Assembly (NCBI GenBank): GCA_022510385.1
Contig: JAFLTQ010000016.1
Coordinates: forward strand, 1-63,782
DNA: 63,782 nt
DNA from: Muribaculaceae bacterium
GTDB lineage: Bacteria; Bacteroidota; Bacteroidia; Bacteroidales; Muribaculaceae
Direction of reading: 5' to 3'
Part shown: piece after piece, positions 63,575 to 63,782 of the stretch
Layout of the letters: the number at the start of each line of letters is the position of its first letter
How positions within the stretch are numbered: the first letter of the stretch is position 1
Notes under the pieces: model-generated
The model's database searches: none
Told to the model about the DNA's origin: nothing
What the model saw: only the letters and a program-made list of their open reading frames with translations
Translations under genes and position numbers: made by a program

Positions 63575-63661
63575 GGCTACAAAAATATGAGGCTGCTTAT
63601 TTAAAAAATTAATATTTTAATTTGTCAGACAATTCTACCGACTATAATTTTCGGCATACTT

Positions 63662-63692
63662 TTTGTAGAATTGAAAATTTGAAGTAAATTTG
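63662..63692 (+). promoter_or_regulatory. promoter of tRNA-Gln
   Basis: -33 TTTG (63662-63665) and -7 TAAATTTG (63685-63692) match exactly with the ideal 19-base spacer. The tRNA begins 38 bases later. Confidence 0.8.
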
Positions 63693-63730
63693 CATCATAA
63701 AAGGTGGGAACAAAGTTCCTTCAGGGAAAT

Positions 63731-63782
63731 TGCCTTGTGGTGTAATGGTAGCACACCGGATTCTGGTTCCGTTTGTGAGAGT
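63731..63782 (+). tRNA. tRNA-Gln(CTG), partial at window edge
   Basis: The sequence opens TGCCTTG, followed by the D arm with GGTAGCAC and an anticodon arm CGGA-TTCTGGT-TCCG. Anticodon CTG reads glutamine codon CAG. The T arm and acceptor 3' strand are outside the window. The TGCC opening and the U-rich anticodon loop are typical of tRNA-Gln in this phylum. Confidence 0.87.

Overview
The window is a 63.8 kb piece of a chromosome from a low-GC member of the Bacteroidales. The evidence is: many promoter candidates of the Bacteroidetes type (-33 TTTG, about 20 bases, -7 TAnnTTTG); families restricted to or typical of that phylum (DUF4290, the surface B12-binding propeller BtuG, long urocanate hydratase, TolC/MacA/split MacB operon, BtuB with a cobalamin riboswitch); lipoprotein signal peptides; and weak or absent Shine-Dalgarno sequences. 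Genus cannot be fixed from the sequence alone. It is mostly ordinary core chromosome: no intact phage, insertion sequence, cas gene or conjugative element is visible.

Layout. 1-2.9 kb: a partial tRNA-Ala, a thioredoxin-fold protein without the CxxC pair, an ECF sigma factor with a four-helix membrane partner, and a TraB/GumN protein. 3.0-4.7 kb: nitrilase-family amidase, acyltransferase and a small conserved protein. 4.8-10.5 kb: the rod-shape operon mreB-mreC-mreD-mrdA-rodA, divergent from dnaA (10.9-12.3 kb). 12.4-16.7 kb: a TPR protein and a Zn/Cd-type P-type ATPase. 16.8-23.3 kb: a complete histidine-degradation operon hutU-ftcD-hutI-fchA-hutH, which takes histidine to glutamate and passes the formimino group to tetrahydrofolate. 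It lies 15 bases behind a 1356-residue protein with an AlbA_2 (Schlafen-type) domain (23.3-27.3 kb).

27.3-28.9 kb is the largest non-coding stretch and the least ordinary part of the window. It holds a frameshifted remnant of a small helix-turn-helix gene, a candidate small RNA of about 120 nt with its own promoter and terminator, and three diverged tandem copies of a 77-81 bp unit that superficially resembles a CRISPR array. 28.9-34.4 kb: uvrA, an XRE-type regulator, a 0.7 kb very AT-rich gap and an Eis-like acetyltransferase. 34.5-39.4 kb: S1/P1 nuclease, a stand-alone HsdR-N domain protein, a UvrD/PcrA helicase and nspC. 39.5-45.1 kb (minus strand): OmpA-like protein, rimM, murA (with Asp in place of the catalytic Cys), DUF4290, tsaB and a flavoprotein. 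45.2-54.1 kb: HAD phosphatase, rarA, M48 protease, DUF488, a TolC-MacA-MacB efflux operon and tilS. 54.0-56.0 kb (minus strand): pth, hslR and a double META-domain lipoprotein.

56.1-63.6 kb is a vitamin B12 uptake operon. A strong promoter drives a cobalamin riboswitch followed by an intrinsic terminator, then two surface lipoproteins, BtuG, the TonB-dependent receptor BtuB, lipid-anchored BtuF and the permease BtuC. The ATPase BtuD is not in the cluster. The window ends in a partial tRNA-Gln with a near-perfect Bacteroidetes promoter.
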